A stretch of 64,000 nt of DNA from Flavobacteriaceae bacterium (GTDB lineage: Bacteria; Bacteroidota; Bacteroidia; Flavobacteriales; Flavobacteriaceae), in the NCBI GenBank assembly GCA_018402135.1, contig JAGYJF010000005.1:186001-250000 (forward strand), given 5' to 3'. Below the pieces are notes generated by a model. The model made no database searches, was not told the origin of the DNA, and saw nothing but the letters and a program-made list of their open reading frames with translations. Below are positions 35,505 to 44,563 of this stretch, in pieces. Both the position numbers and the translations under genes were made by a program. How positions within the stretch are numbered: position 1 is the first letter of the stretch; each line of letters begins with the position of its first letter.

Positions 35505-36527
35505 TTAAACTATTGCGGATTTAACAGTTTTAATAATTCTACCTGCTATTTTGTAAGGATCACCATTAGAAGCTGGTCTTCTATCTTCCAACCAACCTTT
35601 CCAGTTTCTTTCAACTGTGGCAATAGGAATACGAATTGAGGCGCCTCTATCGGAAACACCATAACTAAAGTCTGTAATAGACGCAGTTTCATGTAAACCA
35701 GTCAAGCGCTGATCATTAAACTCGCCATAAACTTCTATATGTTCCTTAACTACAGGTCTAAACGCTTCACATATTTTTTCGTAGGTCGCACGGTCGCCAC
35801 AACTTCTTAAAATTGAATTTGAAAAATTAGCATGCATGCCTGAGCCGTTCCAATCCATATCTTTTCCTAAAGGTTTTGGATGGTATTCAATATAATAGCC
35901 ATATTTTTCGGTAAGACGGTCTAATAAATAGCGTGCTACCCACATTTCATCACCAGCTTTTTTAGCGCCTTTAGCAAACAATTGAAATTCCCATTGTCCG
36001 CATGCCACTTCTTGGTTGATACCTTCAAAATTTAAGCCGGCGGCAATACATAAATCAGCATGTTGTTCAACAAATTCTCTACCGCGAGTGTTTAAACCAC
36101 CAACTGAGCAATAGTACATACCTTGCGGTTTTGGGTAACCACCTCGTGGAAAGCCTAATGGCAATTCGGTATTTCTATCCATTATGAAATACTCTTGTTC
36201 AAAACCAAACCAGAAATCATTGTCATCGTCATCAATCTTAGCTCTGCCATTAGAAACATGTGGTGAGCCATCTGGATTTAGGACCTCGTTCATTACCAAG
36301 TAACCATTTATACGATCAGGATCAGGATAGATCGCCACAGGCTTTAATATGCAGTCTGATGAACCACCTTTAGCCTGCTTGGTAGAGGAGCCATCAAATG
36401 ACCAATTGCCAATTTCTTCAAGTGTTCCTTTAAAATTTTCGTGTTCTTCAACTTTGGTTTTGCTTCTCATATTTTGTGTGGGGAAGTAACCATCAAGCCA
36501 GATGTATTCTAATTTAATTTTTGCCAT
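35505..36527 (-). CDS. Glutamine synthetase, GSII-like (beta-Grasp) type
   Basis: A 340-residue short glutamine synthetase making glutamine from glutamate, ammonia and ATP. It resembles eukaryotic-type GSII: WNFDGSS-like NWSFDGSSTKQA, FGFEQEYFIM, GWHVANGQWEFQ-equivalent ACGQWEFQLF, SGMHANFS, and the flap-proximal GLHETASITDF with RIP. The start at 36527 (MAKIKLEYIWLDG) matches the family; a longer frame to 36572 has no support and would overlap the -7 box (36570-36577). It lies head to head with GSIII. Confidence 0.93.
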   Translation of the reverse strand: MAKIKLEYIWLDGYFPTQNMRSKTKVEEHENFKGTLEEIGNWSFDGSSTKQAKGGSSDCILKPVAIYPDPDRINGYLVMNEVLNPDGSPHVSNGRAKIDDDDNDFWFGFEQEYFIMDRNTELPLGFPRGGYPKPQGMYYCSVGGLNTRGREFVEQHADLCIAAGLNFEGINQEVACGQWEFQLFAKGAKKAGDEMWVARYLLDRLTEKYGYYIEYHPKPLGKDMDWNGSGMHANFSNSILRSCGDRATYEKICEAFRPVVKEHIEVYGEFNDQRLTGLHETASITDFSYGVSDRGASIRIPIATVERNWKGWLEDRRPASNGDPYKIAGRIIKTVKSAIV

Positions 36528-36569
36528 AATTAATAATAATTTAAGGGTGTAGTTAGTCGTAATTAGAAG

Positions 36570-36762
36570 CAAATATAAATTTTTATAATTTTACTATAAA
36601 TTAATAGGGTTGTTTTGTTCATAGCTAATCTTATTTTTGTCATAACCATATTTTTTATGGGGTTGTTTTATGAAAATTATAAAAATATACCCTTAAACTG
36701 TAAAATTGTTAATAATTAGATACCGGTTCAGCCTTAAAGAAATATTCGATTCCATACTTTTG
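36570..36762. promoter_or_regulatory. Divergent promoter region between GSII and GSIII
   Basis: Minus-strand TATATTTG (plus 36570-36577) for GSII and plus-strand TACTTTTG (36755-36762) for GSIII. Between them GGGTTGTTTT occurs twice in direct orientation (36607-36616 and 36660-36669, 53 bp apart). Shared nitrogen control is a guess. Confidence 0.55.
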
Positions 36763-36810
36763 CAGACGTTAAATTATATGAGTTATTAATCACATCAAAA
36801 CAAACAAAAC

Positions 36811-38997
36811 ATGTCAAACTTAAGATTTCACGCAGTAAAAGAATCTATGTCCCGAATACCTGTTCAGATTGAAGAACGTGAACGACGTTCTGAATTATTT
36901 GGTAGCCATACATTTAATGAAACCGCTATGCGTCAGCACCTTTCTAAAGATGCTTATAAAGGCGTTATGAGCGCTATAAAAAAAGGAACTAAAATTGATA
37001 GAAACATTGCCGATCAGGTCGCATCCTCTATGAAAGATTGGGCATTGTCAAAAGGTGCAACCCATTATACGCATTGGTTTCAGCCACTTACAGGCGCAAC
37101 AGCCGAAAAGCATGATGCTTTTTTTGAAACTGTTGGTGCTGGTATGGCTGTTGAGAAATTTGAAGGCAGTCAATTAGTGCAACAAGAGCCTGATGCTTCA
37201 AGTTTTCCTAATGGCGGCATAAGAAATACGTTTGAAGCCAGAGGTTATACCGCTTGGGATCCAACATCTCCCGCATTTGTGTATGGTACAACTTTGTGTA
37301 TTCCAACGGTGTTTGTTGCCTATACAGGTGAAGCCTTAGATTATAAAACACCTTTATTAAGAGCGCTTCAAGCAGTTGATAGTGCTGCAGTTGACGTTTG
37401 TAAATATTTTGATAAAAATGTGAAAAAAGTAAATGCCTCACTCGGTTGGGAGCAAGAATACTTTTTAATAGATAGTGCGTTGGTTAATTCAAGACCAGAT
37501 TTGGTATTAACAGGGCGAACTCTTTTAGGGCATTCCTCAGCAAAAGGTCAGCAATTAGATGATCATTATTTTGGAACCATTCCAAATCGTGCTTTGGCGT
37601 ACATGCGCGATTTAGAGCACGAATGTATGCTTTTGGGAATTCCTGTAAAAACAAGGCATAACGAAGTGGCACCAAATCAGTTTGAATTAGCACCAATTTA
37701 CGATGAAGCCAACCTAGCGGTAGACCACAATTCTTTATTAATGGATGTGATGAATAAGGTAGCAGAACGTCATAACTTCCGCGTTTTATTTCACGAAAAG
37801 CCGTTTGCAGGAGTCAACGGAAGTGGCAAGCACAATAACTGGAGCTTAAGTACCGATACCGGAATTAATTTATTAAGTCCGAGTAAAACGCCCATGAGTA
37901 ACCTGCAGTTTTTAACCTTCTTTATCAACACCATTAAAGCAGTAAACGAATACGAAGAACTTTTGCGAGCTGCTATTGCATCAGCAAGTAACGATCATAG
38001 ATTAGGAGCAAATGAAGCGCCACCAGCAATTATTTCAGTATTTATTGGTGCCCAGTTAACCAAGGTTTTACACGATTTAGAAAATGTGACCAAGGGTAAA
38101 TTATCACCTCAAGAAAAAACTGATCTTAAGTTAAATGTAGTAGGTAAAATACCTGAAATTTTACTCGATAATACCGATAGAAACCGTACTTCACCGTTCG
38201 CATTTACTGGTAACAAATTTGAATTTAGAGCCGTAGGTTCTCGTTCTAATTGCGCGAGTGCGATGACAGTGTTAAATACGATTGTAGCCAAACAACTTAT
38301 CGATTTTAAACAAGAAGTAGATGTTTTAATTGCTAAAAAGGACATGAAAAAGGACGATGCGATTTTTAATGTGTTACGTGAATATATTAAGCAGTCAAAA
38401 CGAATTCTATTTGAAGGCAATGGTTACAGTGATGAATGGGAAAAGGAAGCGAAGAAGCGAAAGCTAAGCAACAACAAAACAACCCCTGAAGCGCTTAAGG
38501 CAAAAGTTTCAGAATCTTCACTTAAACTATTTGAAGATTTAAACGTCATGAACCGGGTAGAGTCCGAAGCGCGTTACGAAATAGAAATGGAAGAGTACAT
38601 TTTAAGAATTCAAATTGAAAGTCGCGTCATTGGTGATATTGCCCGAAATCATGTAGTGCCAACAGCTATTAAATACCAAAACACACTTATTGAAAACGTG
38701 AGTGGACTTAAAGAAGTATATGGCACAGGTTTTAAAAAGTTGGCCAAAGAGCAAATGAGTTTGATAGAACAAATTTCTGGGCATATCGAAATGATTAATA
38801 CTAAAATTACTCAGATGATTGATGCCAGAAAATCCGCAAATAATATTGAAGATATCGAAAAAAAGGCGGACGCCTATTGCTTTAAAGTAAAACCGTTTTT
38901 TGATGAAATTAGATACCATTCTGATAAGTTAGAACTATTAGTAGACGACGAAATTTGGCCCTTAACTAAATACAGAGAATTACTATTTACAAAGTAG
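36811..38997 (+). CDS. glnN: Glutamine synthetase type III
   Basis: A 728-residue GSIII, the large dodecameric form common in Bacteroidota. It has the GSIII N-terminal region (SNLRFHAVKESMSRIP, FGSHTFNETAMR), then THWFQPLTGATAEKHDAF, WEQEYFLID, KTRHNEVAPNQFELAPI and FAGVNGSGKHNNWS, which hold the metal, glutamate and ATP sites. The long C-terminal helical extension (about 580-728) is also typical. It is divergent from GSII, giving two unrelated ammonia-assimilating enzymes from one regulatory region. Confidence 0.95.
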   Translation: MSNLRFHAVKESMSRIPVQIEERERRSELFGSHTFNETAMRQHLSKDAYKGVMSAIKKGTKIDRNIADQVASSMKDWALSKGATHYTHWFQPLTGATAEKHDAFFETVGAGMAVEKFEGSQLVQQEPDASSFPNGGIRNTFEARGYTAWDPTSPAFVYGTTLCIPTVFVAYTGEALDYKTPLLRALQAVDSAAVDVCKYFDKNVKKVNASLGWEQEYFLIDSALVNSRPDLVLTGRTLLGHSSAKGQQLDDHYFGTIPNRALAYMRDLEHECMLLGIPVKTRHNEVAPNQFELAPIYDEANLAVDHNSLLMDVMNKVAERHNFRVLFHEKPFAGVNGSGKHNNWSLSTDTGINLLSPSKTPMSNLQFLTFFINTIKAVNEYEELLRAAIASASNDHRLGANEAPPAIISVFIGAQLTKVLHDLENVTKGKLSPQEKTDLKLNVVGKIPEILLDNTDRNRTSPFAFTGNKFEFRAVGSRSNCASAMTVLNTIVAKQLIDFKQEVDVLIAKKDMKKDDAIFNVLREYIKQSKRILFEGNGYSDEWEKEAKKRKLSNNKTTPEALKAKVSESSLKLFEDLNVMNRVESEARYEIEMEEYILRIQIESRVIGDIARNHVVPTAIKYQNTLIENVSGLKEVYGTGFKKLAKEQMSLIEQISGHIEMINTKITQMIDARKSANNIEDIEKKADAYCFKVKPFFDEIRYHSDKLELLVDDEIWPLTKYRELLFTK

Positions 38998-39020
38998 TTC
39001 TAAACAATTCTATTGTTCTC

Positions 39021-39057
39021 AAAAATCCGTTTGTTTTATGATAAACGGATTTTTTTG
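39021..39057 (+). terminator. Terminator of glnN
   Basis: AAAAATCCGTTT (39021-39032) pairs with AAACGGATTTTT (39043 on), followed by a T-run. Confidence 0.85.
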
Positions 39058-39064
39058 TGTTAAC

Positions 39065-39111
39065 AACTAAACGTTTAGTTATTGAAATCGGTATTTCAGC
39101 CTTAATTTTTG
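39065..39111 (+). promoter_or_regulatory. BlaI-type operator with adjoining promoter
   Basis: AACTAAACGTTTAGTT (39065-39080) has the same perfect 6-4-6 dyad as the blaI autoregulatory site. TTG follows 1 bp later (39082-39084), then 18 bp to TAATTTTTG (39103-39111), one base longer than the -7 consensus. Binding would block this promoter. An 8-codon frame (39151-39177) lies in the leader. Confidence 0.6.
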
Positions 39112-39162
39112 CAACTTATCGACTTTAGGTTGTTTCAGTAAAAAAAAAACATGAAACATTCA

Positions 39163-39190
39163 TTGGCAGAGAGTTAAATTCTTACTTTTG
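39163..39190 (+). promoter_or_regulatory. Promoter of the 44-aa peptide gene
   Basis: TTG (39163-39165), 17 bp, TACTTTTG (39183-39190), ending 27 nt before the start codon. Confidence 0.65.
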
Positions 39191-39217
39191 TCATGCTATT
39201 AATCAATATTTGTAAAA

Positions 39218-39352
39218 ATGAAAAAGTTACTACTCAGTGTAGTCGCTTTAGTTTTTGCTACTGTGTTATTAACAATTGATGATTCAGAAACTGTTAATGA
39301 TAACGAGTTGCAGGATTCAGTTGCCCGAATTGAGAACTTTAAAAAGTCTTAA
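39218..39352 (+). CDS. Small exported peptide (44 aa)
   Basis: Encodes MKKLLLSVVALVFATVLLTI then DDSETVNDNELQDSVARIEN and FKKS. A hydrophobic signal-like helix (4-20) is followed by a short acidic tail with a basic end, so it is secreted or a single-span membrane peptide. It is flanked by its own promoter and a strong terminator, and a BlaI-type operator lies 138 bp upstream of the start. I know no family. A possible target of the BlaI-like repressor 4.7 kb away. Confidence 0.65.
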   Translation: MKKLLLSVVALVFATVLLTIDDSETVNDNELQDSVARIENFKKS

Positions 39353-39406
39353 TTTAGACTTCGGTTTTAAGTCCTGCTTCACAGCATAAATTTGGTGCTA
39401 CAAAAG

Positions 39407-39445
39407 AAAGACAATGGAATTTATAATTCTATTGTCTTTTTTATT
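39407..39445 (+). terminator. Terminator of the 44-aa peptide gene
   Basis: AAAGACAATGGAATT (39407-39421) and AATTCTATTGTCTTT (39425-39439) form a 15-bp stem with one G-T pair, followed by TTTATTTATTT. Confidence 0.85.
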
Positions 39446-39556
39446 TATTTAAAAATTAGGTGTTTAGTTATTAAATTCCTTTATTTGTTCTCCTTTTCCC
39501 CAAATTTGAACTTCAAATTGCTTGTTGTTAGGTCATATTAAATGAGATTAATAGCA

Positions 39557-40225
39557 ATGAAAAATTCATATAAGTATACTTTATTGAGTGTCATAATATG
39601 TTCTATGATTACCCAAATAGCAAAAGCCCAGCTATCTGATTCAGAAATAAATACTGCTGTCAAAAAGGCGTCATTTTTCGATTTTAGAGGCAGTAATGTC
39701 CTTGATATAGGTATGGGTACATCAGTGCCCAACAACGATTATGATAATCCACTTTTTGAAATATATTTCAAAGTTGGTTATAAACGATATTTAACGCCAC
39801 ATTTATCTCTATCGGTTGATTATCATAAATTCAATCTTGCCAACGAAAATATCGCAAATACTGGTTTAATGTCATTTGACATAAATATGCAGGTATTGTT
39901 ATTTCCTTACCACAAATTTTCACCATCCATATTTGCAGGTTCAGGTTTTCTTGCTTCTAATTATTTTGAAGATACTTATCAAAAACTACAACTTGGAGCA
40001 GGCATAGAATACATGATTATTGAGAAAATTGGTATTTCAATATTTTCTGATTTTAATTATATGTTAGACGATACTTTAGATGGCTTAGAGGCAGGTGGCG
40101 CTAATGATACCTTTTTTAGATTAGGATTTGGGGTTAATTTCTACTTCGGAGGCACAGCCAAACAAGAAGAGATTATGAGAAATGTTCCAACCGTTATCAA
40201 ATCAAACCCCATTCGTAACCATTAA
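39557..40225 (+). CDS. Outer-membrane beta-barrel protein
   Basis: A 222-residue protein with a signal peptide (MKNSYKYTLLSVIICSMITQ IAKA-Q); ATG at 39542 is five codons upstream in frame and possible. The mature part alternates hydrophobic strands with turns (LDIGMGTSVPN, FEIYFKVGYKRYLTPHLSLS, FFRLGFGVNFYFGG), as in small eight-stranded barrels of the OmpA/OmpW type. It is not terminated by Phe but by a basic tail. Its upstream region has a degenerate BlaI-like half-site (TTAGTT, 39464-39469). Function unknown. Confidence 0.75.
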   Translation: MKNSYKYTLLSVIICSMITQIAKAQLSDSEINTAVKKASFFDFRGSNVLDIGMGTSVPNNDYDNPLFEIYFKVGYKRYLTPHLSLSVDYHKFNLANENIANTGLMSFDINMQVLLFPYHKFSPSIFAGSGFLASNYFEDTYQKLQLGAGIEYMIIEKIGISIFSDFNYMLDDTLDGLEAGGANDTFFRLGFGVNFYFGGTAKQEEIMRNVPTVIKSNPIRNH

Positions 40226-40249
40226 TTAATTGCATTGTTTATTTTTGTA

Positions 40250-40257
40250 ACTTAAAT
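40250..40257 (+). promoter_or_regulatory. -7 box of purM, near-leaderless
   Basis: TATTTTTG ends 7 nt before the ATG at 40265, so the mRNA should start almost at the start codon, as for idi. Confidence 0.6.
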
Positions 40258-40264
40258 TTCAAAA

Positions 40265-41443
40265 ATGAGCGATTCTACCAGTAAACGATACGCACAACGT
40301 GGCGTCTCGGCTTCAAAAGAAGATGTGCACAACGCTATTAAGAATGTAGATAAAGGGTTGTTTCCAAAAGCCTTTTGTAAAATTGTTCCAGATTATTTAA
40401 CAAATGATGACGACTATTGTTTGGTAATGCATGCCGACGGTGCTGGTACCAAAAGTGCTTTAGCCTATATGTATTGGAAAACAACTGGAGACATTTCCGT
40501 TTGGAAAGGCATCGCCCAAGATGCCCTCATTATGAATATTGACGACTTAATTTGCGTTGGTGCGACTGATAATATTATGTTGTCATCTACTATTGGTCGC
40601 AATAAGAATTTGATTCCTGGAGAAGTTATAGCCGCACTTATAAATGGAACAGAAGTGTTAATACAAGATTTAAAACACCACGGGATCACCATTCATTCCA
40701 CAGGTGGTGAAACTGCCGATGTCGGCGATTTGGTTCGCACTATTATTGTAGATTCGACCGTAGTGGCAAGAATGAAAAGAAAAGATGTGATTGATAATGC
40801 CAATATTAAAGCCGGTAATGTTATTGTTGGTTTGTCCTCTTACGGTCAGGCGATTTATGAAACAGAGTATAACGGTGGTATGGGTAGTAATGGATTGACC
40901 TCAGCGCGTCATGATGTTTTTGACAAATATTTGGCCAAATTGTTTCCAGAGAGTTTTGACTCAGCGGTTCCGAACGAATTGGTTTATTCAGGAAGTATAA
41001 AACTTACCGATCCTGTTGAAGGTTCACCTTTAAACGCCGGAAAATTGGTGTTATCGCCCACAAGAACTTATGCGCCAGTTATAAAACAAATACTTTCAAA
41101 ATATAATTCAAAAGACATTCATGGTATGGTGCATTGTTCTGGTGGTGCCCAAACAAAAGTTTTACACTTTATTGAAAAAAATCACGTGGAGAAAGACAAT
41201 TTATTTCCAATTCCGCCATTATTTAAATTGATTCAGGAACAGTCCAACACCAATTGGAAGGAAATGTATCAAGTATTTAATTGTGGTCATCGAATGGAAT
41301 TGTACGTCAATCCTGAAATTGCCGAAGATATTATCAATATCTCAAAGTCTTTTAACGTAGACGCTAAGGTTATTGGTCAAGTGTTACCGTCAGAATCAAA
41401 AAAATTAACCATCAACAGTGAATTTGGAACCTTTGAATATTAA
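40265..41443 (+). CDS. purM: Phosphoribosylformylglycinamidine cyclo-ligase (AIR synthase)
   Basis: A 392-residue ATP-dependent enzyme of purine synthesis (FGAM to AIR). It has KRYAQRGVSASKEDVHNAI, the HADGAGTKSALAY motif near the ATP site, DALIMNIDDLICVGA, STGGETADVGD and the C-terminal NCGHRMELYV. It is of the longer Bacteroidota AIR-synthase-related form (E. coli 345). The DUF3078 frame begins inside its last codons. Confidence 0.92.
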   Translation: MSDSTSKRYAQRGVSASKEDVHNAIKNVDKGLFPKAFCKIVPDYLTNDDDYCLVMHADGAGTKSALAYMYWKTTGDISVWKGIAQDALIMNIDDLICVGATDNIMLSSTIGRNKNLIPGEVIAALINGTEVLIQDLKHHGITIHSTGGETADVGDLVRTIIVDSTVVARMKRKDVIDNANIKAGNVIVGLSSYGQAIYETEYNGGMGSNGLTSARHDVFDKYLAKLFPESFDSAVPNELVYSGSIKLTDPVEGSPLNAGKLVLSPTRTYAPVIKQILSKYNSKDIHGMVHCSGGAQTKVLHFIEKNHVEKDNLFPIPPLFKLIQEQSNTNWKEMYQVFNCGHRMELYVNPEIAEDIINISKSFNVDAKVIGQVLPSESKKLTINSEFGTFEY

Positions 41444-42422
41444 ATCATCAATCAAACCTAATGCAAGCTATTTAATTTGCTTTCTCTTTTTAATTAGTGT
41501 TGAATTTTTAAGTGCCCAACCAGACTCTATTTTTTTTAAGAAGGATAAAAGTTTGGATGTGCCAACTTGGTCACTCGTTAAAAATGCCGGATTAACTATT
41601 AATCAAGTGTCGTTTACCAACTGGAATGCAGGTGGTGTTAATTCTATTTCAGCAACTATTTTCACTAAAACTGCAGCTAATTACAAATACAAGCACATGT
41701 TTTGGAATTCTTCTTTAAACGCTAGATATGGAATAAATAAGCAAGAAAATTCTGGAATCAGAAAAACAGATGATTTATTTGAAATCATTTCAAACTTTGG
41801 ATATCAACAAGACACCTTAAGTAATTGGTATGCCTCAGCAAGATTTAGCTTTTCCACTCAGTTTTCAAATGGTTATAATTATCCCGATACTTCAACGCCA
41901 ATTTCTCAGTTAATGGCGCCAGGTTATTTGTTTTTTGGTTTGGGTGTAGAATATGGTAAACGTATTCAAACCATGTCAATTTACGCATCACCATTAACCT
42001 TAAAAACCACATTTGTACTTGATACAGCCTTAGCCAACCAAGGTGCTTTTGGTGTAGAACCCGCTGTTTTGGACGAACAAGGTAACGTTATAAGAAGCGG
42101 TAGAAAAATTAGGCGCGAATTGGGTATATTATTAGCAAATTCTTATATGTTTGAGCCTTTTGAAAATGTGAAAGTAAGAACCGTGACCAGTCTTTATACG
42201 GACTATGTCAATAATTTTGGCAATATAGATGTTGATTGGGAAGTTGTGTTCGATTTTAAAGTGAACGATTATATTAGAGCTACTTTTGGGTCGCATATTC
42301 GATATGATGACGATATCAAAACAGTCGTAGTATTAGATGCTCAAAACGATATTACTGAAGAACGTGGTGCAAAAGTTCAATGGCGACAACTTCTAGGAAT
42401 TGGTGTTGCCATAGATTTCTAA
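41418..42422 (+). CDS. DUF3078 outer-membrane protein
   Basis: A 334-residue exported barrel-like protein. There is no ATG before the signal peptide core (YLICFLFLISVEFLSAQ). Translation must start at GTG 41418 or at in-frame TTG 41424 or 41433, all within the 3' end of purM. The DUF3078 pattern is clear: WSLVKNAGLTINQVSFTNWN and GGVNSISATIFTKTAANYKY, then repeated beta strands and ending VQWRQLLGIGVAIDF. Likely an outer-membrane protein of unknown role, translationally coupled to purM. Confidence 0.8.
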   Translation: MNLEPLNIKSSIKPNASYLICFLFLISVEFLSAQPDSIFFKKDKSLDVPTWSLVKNAGLTINQVSFTNWNAGGVNSISATIFTKTAANYKYKHMFWNSSLNARYGINKQENSGIRKTDDLFEIISNFGYQQDTLSNWYASARFSFSTQFSNGYNYPDTSTPISQLMAPGYLFFGLGVEYGKRIQTMSIYASPLTLKTTFVLDTALANQGAFGVEPAVLDEQGNVIRSGRKIRRELGILLANSYMFEPFENVKVRTVTSLYTDYVNNFGNIDVDWEVVFDFKVNDYIRATFGSHIRYDDDIKTVVVLDAQNDITEERGAKVQWRQLLGIGVAIDF

Positions 42423-42504
42423 TATCAGTTTCCAACTGGTTTTTGAATACCGTTTTCAGATTAACATAAGCGGTTAACATTTCTACAAAATTCTTAAAAT
42501 AGTG

Positions 42505-42512
42505 TATTTTTG
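42505..42512 (+). promoter_or_regulatory. -7 box of prfA
   Basis: TATTTTTG, an exact TAnnTTTG match, ending 18 nt before the prfA ATG. Confidence 0.6.
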
Positions 42513-42530
42513 TACCTACATTAATAAAGC

Positions 42531-43607
42531 ATGTTAGAAAAACTCAATTTTATAAAACAACGATTTGATGAAGTAAGTGATTTAATCATTCAGCCAGATA
42601 TTATGTCTGATCAAAAGCGTTATATAAAACTCAATAAAGAATATAAGGACCTTAAGCAAATTGTTGATAAACGTGAAATTTACAAAGAATTAACCGACAA
42701 TATTAGCGAGGCAGAAAGTATTATTGCTGATGGTAGTGATGCCGAAATGGTTGAAATGGCTCAGATGCAATTAGAAGAAGCCAAGGCGCAAATTCCAGGT
42801 TTGGAAGATGATATTAGGTTTATGCTTATACCTAAATCACCAGAAGATTCTAAAAATGCTGTTGTAGAATTACGTGCTGGAGCTGGTGGTGATGAAGCAA
42901 GTATTTTTGCGGGGGATTTGTATAGAATGTATACCAAGTATTGTGAAAGCAAAGGCTGGAGTGTAAATGTGGTTGATTTTAACGAAGGCACTTCAGGTGG
43001 CTATAAAGAAATTATTCTTGAGGTTAACGGTGAAGATGTTTACGGAACCTTAAAGTTTGAGGCCGGAGTGCATCGAGTTCAACGCGTTCCGCAGACAGAA
43101 ACACAAGGCCGTGTGCATACAAGTGCAGCAACCGTTATCGTTTTGCCTGAAGCAGAAGAGTTTGATTTGGAATTAGACATGAGTGAAGTGCGTATAGAAC
43201 GCACCACTTCGACAGGTCCAGGTGGTCAGTCGGTAAACACTACCTATTCTGCCATTAAATTACACCATGAGCCAACAGGCATGATTGTGAAATGTCAGGA
43301 TGAAAAGTCCTCGCATAAAAACCTCGAAAAAGCATTAAAAGTATTACGATCAAGATTATATGAGTTAGAACTGGCTAAAAAAGAAGCAGCTGATTCAGAA
43401 AGACGAAAAAGTATGGTAACTACAGGTGATAGAAGTGCTAAAATTAGAACTTATAATTATCCGCAAGGTCGTGTAACAGATCATAGAATTGGATTAACCC
43501 TATACGATTTGTCCAATATCATGAATGGTGACATCCAAAAAATAATTGACGAATTGATGCTGGTTGAGAATACGGAGAAATTGAAGGCTTCGGAAGATGT
43601 GATGTAA
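42531..43607 (+). CDS. prfA: Peptide chain release factor 1
   Basis: A 358-residue RF1 reading UAA and UAG. The catalytic GGQ is in [20 protein letters not shown]. The stop-codon-reading tripeptide PxT appears as PQT in [20 protein letters not shown] (RF1-type; RF2 has SPF). The N-terminal helical domain spans about 1-100. No programmed frameshift, as expected for RF1. pyrF follows after a 128-bp gap. Confidence 0.95.
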   Translation: MLEKLNFIKQRFDEVSDLIIQPDIMSDQKRYIKLNKEYKDLKQIVDKREIYKELTDNISEAESIIADGSDAEMVEMAQMQLEEAKAQIPGLEDDIRFMLIPKSPEDSKNAVVELRAGAGGDEASIFAGDLYRMYTKYCESKGWSVNVVDFNEGTSGGYKEIILEVNGEDVYGTLKFEAGVHRVQRVPQTETQGRVHTSAATVIVLPEAEEFDLELDMSEVRIERTTSTGPGGQSVNTTYSAIKLHHEPTGMIVKCQDEKSSHKNLEKALKVLRSRLYELELAKKEAADSERRKSMVTTGDRSAKIRTYNYPQGRVTDHRIGLTLYDLSNIMNGDIQKIIDELMLVENTEKLKASEDVM

Positions 43608-43640
43608 CTTTCGAGGTGGTTAATTTTACTTTAATTTTTT

Positions 43641-43711
43641 AAAGAGAAGAGAGAAAAGTGATGAGTGAAAAGTGAACAGAGAACAGTGTACGTCCCTGAT
43701 ATAGGTTGACC
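43641..43711. repeat. Degenerate purine-rich repeat and IS-end-like sequence
   Basis: 43641-43687 is a run of short degenerate GAAAAGTGA / AGAGAACAGTG units. Next to it CCTGATATAGGTTGACC (43695-43711) resembles terminal sequences I associate with IS3-family elements in Flavobacteriaceae. No transposase remains, so this is at best a relic. Confidence 0.3.
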
Positions 43712-43735
43712 AATCTAATTACAATTTTAGAATCA

Positions 43736-44554
43736 ATGACGAAGGAATTTTTAGTAGATCAAATTCGTAAAAAGCAATCATTTCTTTGCATAGGGTTAGA
43801 TGTTGATTTGAATAAAATCCCCAAACATTTGTTGTCCTCTGAGGATCCTATTTTTGAATTCAATAAAGCTATTATTGATGCTACGCACGAGTATTGTGTA
43901 GCCTATAAGCCCAATACGGCCTTTTACGAAGCCCACGGCATTAATGGCTGGGCAGCTTTAGAAAAAACGATTACATATCTCAATACAAATCACCCTCAAA
44001 TTTTCACCATTGCCGATGCCAAACGCGGTGATATTGGCAATACCAGTCATATGTATGCCAAAGCCTTTTTTGATGATTTGGGCTTTGATAGTGTGACCGT
44101 AGCGCCCTATATGGGCAAAGATTCGGTGGAGCCTTTTTTGGAATTTAAAGATAAACACACCATTTTATTGGCTTTAACTTCTAATGAAGGGGCGTTTGAT
44201 TTTCAAACAAAATCCGTTGATGGTTTAGAAATGTATAAACAGGTTTTAATCACTTCTAAAACCTGGAAAAATGCCAACAATTTAATGTATGTAGTTGGTG
44301 CTACCAAAGCAGAATATTTAGCAGATATCAGACAAATTATACCGAACAGTTTTTTGCTGGTTCCTGGAGTTGGTGCTCAAGGTGGTAGTCTCGAAGAAGT
44401 GTGTAAATACGGCATGAATCAAGATGTTGGATTGTTAATCAATTCTTCGCGCGGGATAATTTACGCTTCAAATGAGGCAGATTTTGCAAATGCCGCAAAA
44501 CTCAAGGCACAAGAGCTTCAAATAGAAATGGCCTTGTTACTCCAATCATTATAA
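43736..44554 (+). CDS. pyrF: Orotidine-5'-phosphate decarboxylase, type 2
   Basis: A 272-residue OMP decarboxylase, the last step to UMP. The catalytic array is [13 protein letters not shown] (Asp-Lys-Asp), with [10 protein letters not shown] near the N-terminus and [11 protein letters not shown] for phosphate binding. It is the longer type 2 (Bacteroidota, actinobacteria). I start at ATG 43736 ([10 protein letters not shown]); a TTG frame start at 43706 is not needed. A periplasmic-binding-fold gene follows after 9 bp. Confidence 0.93.
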   Translation: MTKEFLVDQIRKKQSFLCIGLDVDLNKIPKHLLSSEDPIFEFNKAIIDATHEYCVAYKPNTAFYEAHGINGWAALEKTITYLNTNHPQIFTIADAKRGDIGNTSHMYAKAFFDDLGFDSVTVAPYMGKDSVEPFLEFKDKHTILLALTSNEGAFDFQTKSVDGLEMYKQVLITSKTWKNANNLMYVVGATKAEYLADIRQIIPNSFLLVPGVGAQGGSLEEVCKYGMNQDVGLLINSSRGIIYASNEADFANAAKLKAQELQIEMALLLQSL

Positions 44555-44563
44555 TTTTGCATA

